NCBI GenBank assembly: GCA_902475005.1
Contig: CABRXV010000077.1
Location: 1-9,303, forward strand
Origin: CABRXV01 sp900754955
GTDB taxonomy: Bacteria > Actinomycetota > Coriobacteriia > Coriobacteriales > Eggerthellaceae
Reading direction: 5' to 3'
DNA: 9,303 nucleotides
Part shown: piece by piece, positions 5,579-9,303 of the stretch
Position numbering within the stretch: position 1 is the stretch's first letter
How the letters are laid out: each line of letters opens with the position of its first letter
Position numbers and translations under genes: made by a program
Notes under the pieces: generated by a model
The model's database searches: none
Told to the model about the DNA's origin: nothing
What the model saw: only the letters and a program-made list of their open reading frames with translations

Positions 5579-8500
5579 CTAGCTCGTCGCGTCCTTCAGG
5601 AACGCGGTTACGCGCTTCACTTCGCGATCGAAGTTGTTGTAGCAGTCGAGCGCCCACACGTGGGTGAGCTTCCACCCGAGCGCCTCGAGCATCTCGTCGC
5701 GCAGCACATCGCGATCGCGCGTGGTGCGCGCGGCACGGTACGACGCGCCGTCGAGCAGAATGCCCGCACAGTAGCGGTCGGGATCGTTAGGATCTACCAC
5801 CGCGAGATCGACCTTGAGCGCCGAGGCGCCCACGTTCGGCACCACCTGCCAGCCCGCCTGCTCGAGCGCCGCCGCCAGAGCCGCCGCAAGCGCATCGGTG
5901 TGCTCGGGAGCGGGCACTTCGGGTGCAGGAGCGGGATCGGGATCGGCCGGTGCGGAATCGAAGCCGAACGAAGACACAGGCGTGGTCTCAGCAGAAGGCG
6001 CGGACAGGTCCTCGTTCTCCGCAGCCGCTCCAAGCGCTCCCGCCGCGGACGGCGCAAGCGCAGGCGCAATCTCAGCCGCGGGCGCCTCTGCCGCAGGCGC
6101 GTCCCCGGCAACATCAACCGCAGCCGCGTCGCCAGCCGCCGCATCGCTGACCACGCCCGCCGCGATCGCGAGGTCGAGCACGGTGACGGGCTCGTTCGCA
6201 TCCGCGTCTTCCATGGCCAGCGCCTCCTCACCAGCGAACTCGGCATCCTCTTCCGCAGCATGCCCGGCCGCACGCTCCGTCATGCCGCCGGCGCTCCGCG
6301 CGCCCGCCTCGGCATAGGCGAGGAAGTCCCTCAGCACGCGCACGCCCTCAGATGCCGCAAACGACGCATCGATCTGGCTCGCCCGCATGGTGGAGAACAC
6401 GAGCATCTCGCCGCGCGCTCGCGTGAACGCCACGTTGAGGCGCCGCTCGCCGCCGCGCATGTTGATCGGCCCGAAGCGCTGAGCAACGCGGCCGCGCTCA
6501 TCGGGACCGTACGTCACCGACAGCATGATGAGATCGCGCTCGTCGCCCTGCACGTTCTCGAGGTTCTTCACGAACAGCGGCTCGGCACCGCCGTACGCCC
6601 AATCGCGCAGCGCCTCGTTCTCGGCGAACGCCTCGTCAAGCAGCTGCTCGATGACCCCCTGCTGACGCACGTTGAACGTGATGATCCCGAAGCTCGCCGG
6701 CTCATCGGGCGCGGCGGCGTATCGCGCCTTCACCTCGGCGACGAGTGCGGCGGCCTCCGCGCGGTTGACGCCGCCCCCCTCGTAGACGCCCATCACCGGC
6801 ACCATCCTCACGCGCGAAACGCGATCGTCCGGCGAGGGGAACGTGCGCAGACGGCCATCGTAGAAGCGGCGGTTGCTGAACGAGATGAGGCTCTCGTGGC
6901 GGCTGCGGTAGTGCCACCGCAGGTTCACGCGCGCAAGCCCCACGGCGAGGCAGTCGTCAAGCAGCGACTCGCCGCCGATGAGCAGCAGCGAATCGAGGTC
7001 GATGATACCCTCTGACTCCGCGAAGCGCTGACGCTCGAAGAACGACGTGGGCGGCAGCTGCTGGGGGTCGCCCGCCACGATCACCTGACGCGACCGCTCG
7101 AGCACGCCGATCGCATGCGCCGTGTCGAGCTGCGAGGCCTCATCGAAGATCGCGAGGTCGAACACCGCGTCCCAGGCGAAGCGCTGAGCCACCGCGACGG
7201 GCGTGGCGAGCACGCACGGGCACAGCCCAACCACGATGTTGCGGAAGTGCTGCATGACGAAGCGCAGGCTCACCGCGCGGGAGCGCGAGCGCAGCACGCG
7301 CTTGAGCCCCACAAGCTGCTCGAGCAGCAGCGGATCGGAGCACGCCGCGCGGGCGCGTGCCACGAGCACCGCGGGCAGCGCCTCCTTGAGACGCGCGCGG
7401 TAGGCCGCATCGGCCGCGCGGTACTGCTCGATCGTCTGCTCGAGCACCGCCCCCGAGAACGACTCCGCCGTGGCGTCGGCTGCAAGCTCCTCCGTGCAGA
7501 TCGCGCCGTACAGCGCCTTCTCGAACGAGGCGATCACCTCCTTCGTCGTGAAACCGCAGCGGAACGCGCCCGCCGCCGAGAGCAGCCCGCGATCGTCGGC
7601 CTCAGCGCGCAGCGCATGCCAGGAGCGCCACGTCGCCACATCGTCGGCCGCCTCGATGAGATCGGCCGCCGCCTGCTGCTGGGCCTCGAGCCAGTCGCCG
7701 TCGTCGGGCTCGGGAAGCGTCTGCTCGAACATCCCCAGGTCAGCGCACGCGTCGTTGAGGCGCTCGTCGGCCGCCACGCAGGCGCGCACTGCATCGAACG
7801 CCGGGACGCCCTGGGCCGTCGCCATGAACACGCCCTCGGCCACGCGACGCGCGGCGGTGCGGCTCGACACGCGCGACAGCACGCCTTCGAGCTCCTCGGG
7901 CGAGGCGTTCGCCAGCCACGCCTCCTCGCCCTGCCAGGCCACGAGCGCACGCGCCGCCTGCTGGCACGCGAGGATTTCCTCGCCCGTGCGCGGGCGCTCA
8001 ACGCCGGCGACGTGCGCCAGGCCCGCGCACATGCAGGCGGCATCGCTCGCCGCATTGGCGTAGGCCGCTGCAGCGGCGCGCAGCCCGCCGCGCGAAAGTC
8101 GCTCGATCTCCTGGGCGCTCAGCGTCTCAAACGGATACCCCCGCGCGAAGCCGAGCGCGTCAGACGCCGCGCCCATGCGCTCGATGAGCCGCTTCGCCGC
8201 CTCGATGTCCTCGTCGGACTCGATGCAGCTCAGCGCCGGCTCGTTCACGCGCACCACGTCGTCGGCATCGCGCACGGCCAGGTAGCGCGCCATCGCCTCA
8301 CGCACGTCGATGCCCGCACGCGTGGGCCGCGCGAGCAGGTCAGCGTATGCGTCAAGCGACCGTGCGAGGCTCACGAGCTCGCGCATATCGTACGCGGGCG
8401 CTGCGGGCTGCTCGTCAGATTCGGCCGCTTCGATCACGCGCGCAAGCTGATCGAGCAAGCGCCCCGTGCGCTCCTTGCCGAACAGCGGCAGGCAGAAATC

Positions 8501-9303
8501 GCCGAGGCCCACGTCGGTCAGGCGCTTGCGCACCACCTCGAGCGCCGCCGCCTTCTCGGATGCAACGAGCACCGTCTTGCCGTGCACCATCGCGTCGACG
8601 GCGATGTTCACGATGGTCTGCGACTTGCCCGTGCCGGGAGGGCCGTCCATCACGAAGCTCTCGCCCTGCGCGGCGAGCTGCACCGCGCGCAGCTGCGAGG
8701 CGTCCGTCGCGAGCGGCAGCACGTGCCCCACGGGGCTCAAACGGCCCGCGGGCTCGGCTACATTCGACGAAATGCCCGCACCGGCAAGCGCAAGCGTCTC
8801 GTTCGCAAGCGCCGCCGCAACCTTGCTGGTGAACGGGCTGCGCACGTGAGCCGACAGATCGCGGTAGAGCGCCATGCGCGCGAACGGGAACACGCCGAGC
8901 GCGGCGGCGTCCTCCACATCCCAACCCTCGGCGTCTTCGAGCAGCGCGCGCATCTCGCACAGCACGACGTTCGTCGCCGCGTCGGCCATTCGACCCGCGA
9001 GCACGTCGGCGAAATCGGGCACGACAAGGCCGAGCTCATCGTGGGCGAGCTCGGTGAGCGCGGGGTTCATACGCAGATCGCCGAAGTGGGCGCGCACGAA
9101 GAAGCGCTTGGTCATGCGGTCGAAATCGAGCTCGGCGGGCGCCATGAGCAGCGGCATGCGATGCGCGTCGCCCGCGCCCTCGTCGGCGCGCCGCCACGTC
9201 ACGAGGCCGAACACGGCGAACAGCACATCGACGCCCGATTCCTTCGACGCCTCGTCGGCCGTGCGCCGCATCGACTCGAGCGCGTGATCGGAGCCGTCCT
9301 CGA
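5579..9303 (-). CDS. DUF4011-type SF1 helicase with C-terminal Vsr-like/PD-(D/E)xK domain (5' end beyond window)
   Basis: The frame stays open through the right edge, so the N-terminus is missing; residues are numbered from the internal ATG at 9271. Residues 1-75, with GVDVLFAVFGLVTWRR, APAELDF and MNPALTEL, match the later part of a DUF4011 domain. The SF1 core follows: Q193, Walker A GPPGTGKSQT (210-219), Walker B DEAS (from 710), GDPQQLPP (from 734), then HYRSRHESL, QGDERD and RRLNVAFTRAR (943-953). An Ala/Pro/Glu-rich linker of about 120 residues leads to a C-terminal nuclease-like domain (~1130-1225) of the kind named REase_MTES_1575 (Vsr-like): VDLAVVDP, GILLDG, RDRD, LEALGW. In many homologues I recall IECDG with a catalytic Glu; here L1172 stands instead. 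Family members include stand-alone defence proteins. It is expected to use ATP to move along nucleic acid; whether it cuts is uncertain. Confidence 0.9.
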   Translation of the reverse strand, partial: EDGSDHALESMRRTADEASKESGVDVLFAVFGLVTWRRADEGAGDAHRMPLLMAPAELDFDRMTKRFFVRAHFGDLRMNPALTELAHDELGLVVPDFADVLAGRMADAATNVVLCEMRALLEDAEGWDVEDAAALGVFPFARMALYRDLSAHVRSPFTSKVAAALANETLALAGAGISSNVAEPAGRLSPVGHVLPLATDASQLRAVQLAAQGESFVMDGPPGTGKSQTIVNIAVDAMVHGKTVLVASEKAAALEVVRKRLTDVGLGDFCLPLFGKERTGRLLDQLARVIEAAESDEQPAAPAYDMRELVSLARSLDAYADLLARPTRAGIDVREAMARYLAVRDADDVVRVNEPALSCIESDEDIEAAKRLIERMGAASDALGFARGYPFETLSAQEIERLSRGGLRAAAAAYANAASDAACMCAGLAHVAGVERPRTGEEILACQQAARALVAWQGEEAWLANASPEELEGVLSRVSSRTAARRVAEGVFMATAQGVPAFDAVRACVAADERLNDACADLGMFEQTLPEPDDGDWLEAQQQAAADLIEAADDVATWRSWHALRAEADDRGLLSAAGAFRCGFTTKEVIASFEKALYGAICTEELAADATAESFSGAVLEQTIEQYRAADAAYRARLKEALPAVLVARARAACSDPLLLEQLVGLKRVLRSRSRAVSLRFVMQHFRNIVVGLCPCVLATPVAVAQRFAWDAVFDLAIFDEASQLDTAHAIGVLERSRQVIVAGDPQQLPPTSFFERQRFAESEGIIDLDSLLLIGGESLLDDCLAVGLARVNLRWHYRSRHESLISFSNRRFYDGRLRTFPSPDDRVSRVRMVPVMGVYEGGGVNRAEAAALVAEVKARYAAAPDEPASFGIITFNVRQQGVIEQLLDEAFAENEALRDWAYGGAEPLFVKNLENVQGDERDLIMLSVTYGPDERGRVAQRFGPINMRGGERRLNVAFTRARGEMLVFSTMRASQIDASFAASEGVRVLRDFLAYAEAGARSAGGMTERAAGHAAEEDAEFAGEEALAMEDADANEPVTVLDLAIAAGVVSDAAAGDAAAVDVAGDAPAAEAPAAEIAPALAPSAAGALGAAAENEDLSAPSAETTPVSSFGFDSAPADPDPAPAPEVPAPEHTDALAAALAAALEQAGWQVVPNVGASALKVDLAVVDPNDPDRYCAGILLDGASYRAARTTRDRDVLRDEMLEALGWKLTHVWALDCYNNFDREVKRVTAFLKDATS

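Noticed and set aside
5900..6300. Frameshift or foreign insert in the Ala/Pro-rich part of the helicase gene
   Set aside because: The frame stays open on both sides and low-complexity linkers before a C-terminal nuclease domain are common; no target-site duplications were seen.
5660..7015. 451-codon plus-strand frame antisense to the helicase
   Set aside because: Arg/His-rich translation opposite well-conserved SF1 motifs; not a gene.

Overview
The window is GC-rich, densely coding DNA. Its ORFs have strongly GC-rich third positions, which explains the many long open shadow frames. AAAGGAA- and GGGAG-type ribosome-binding sites and a probable leaderless start fit a high-GC Gram-positive. My guess is Actinomycetota, possibly Coriobacteriia such as Eggerthellaceae, but there is no rRNA or marker gene to prove it.

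Layout, left to right. Bases 1-57 may carry the tail of a plus-strand gene. A minus-strand operon runs from 3372 down to 58 in the order VWA-domain protein (3372-2563), PP2C-type Ser/Thr phosphatase (2419-1280), and membrane-anchored eukaryotic-like kinase with a zinc ribbon (1296-58). This is the TerY-P triad arrangement (TerY-like VWA + PP2C + kinase) known from comparative genomics of Ter stress systems and also found in phage-defence screens. The 143 bp between the VWA and phosphatase genes hold an unusual C-rich/G-rich tandem repeat. A 92-bp divergent region with two perfect inverted repeats separates the triad from a plus-strand gene at 3465-5438, which encodes a second Ser/Thr kinase with C-terminal Sel1-like repeats. 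A strong hairpin at 5520-5556 then separates it from a convergent minus-strand gene (5579 to beyond the right edge). That gene encodes a large DUF4011-type SF1 helicase with a C-terminal PD-(D/E)xK/Vsr-like domain.

How the genes may work together (inference). The kinases and the phosphatase would set the phosphorylation state of shared targets. The VWA protein, with an intact metal-binding MIDAS, would be a scaffold or phospho-target. The triad kinase would act at the membrane through its transmembrane segment and glycine-rich hydrophobic tail. The divergent Sel1 kinase is probably a cytosolic partner. The helicase-nuclease resembles stand-alone DUF4011-helicase-Vsr defence proteins. Its neighbourhood with kinases makes the whole window a plausible stress-response or anti-phage island, but no phage, transposase, integrase or tRNA boundary is visible here.
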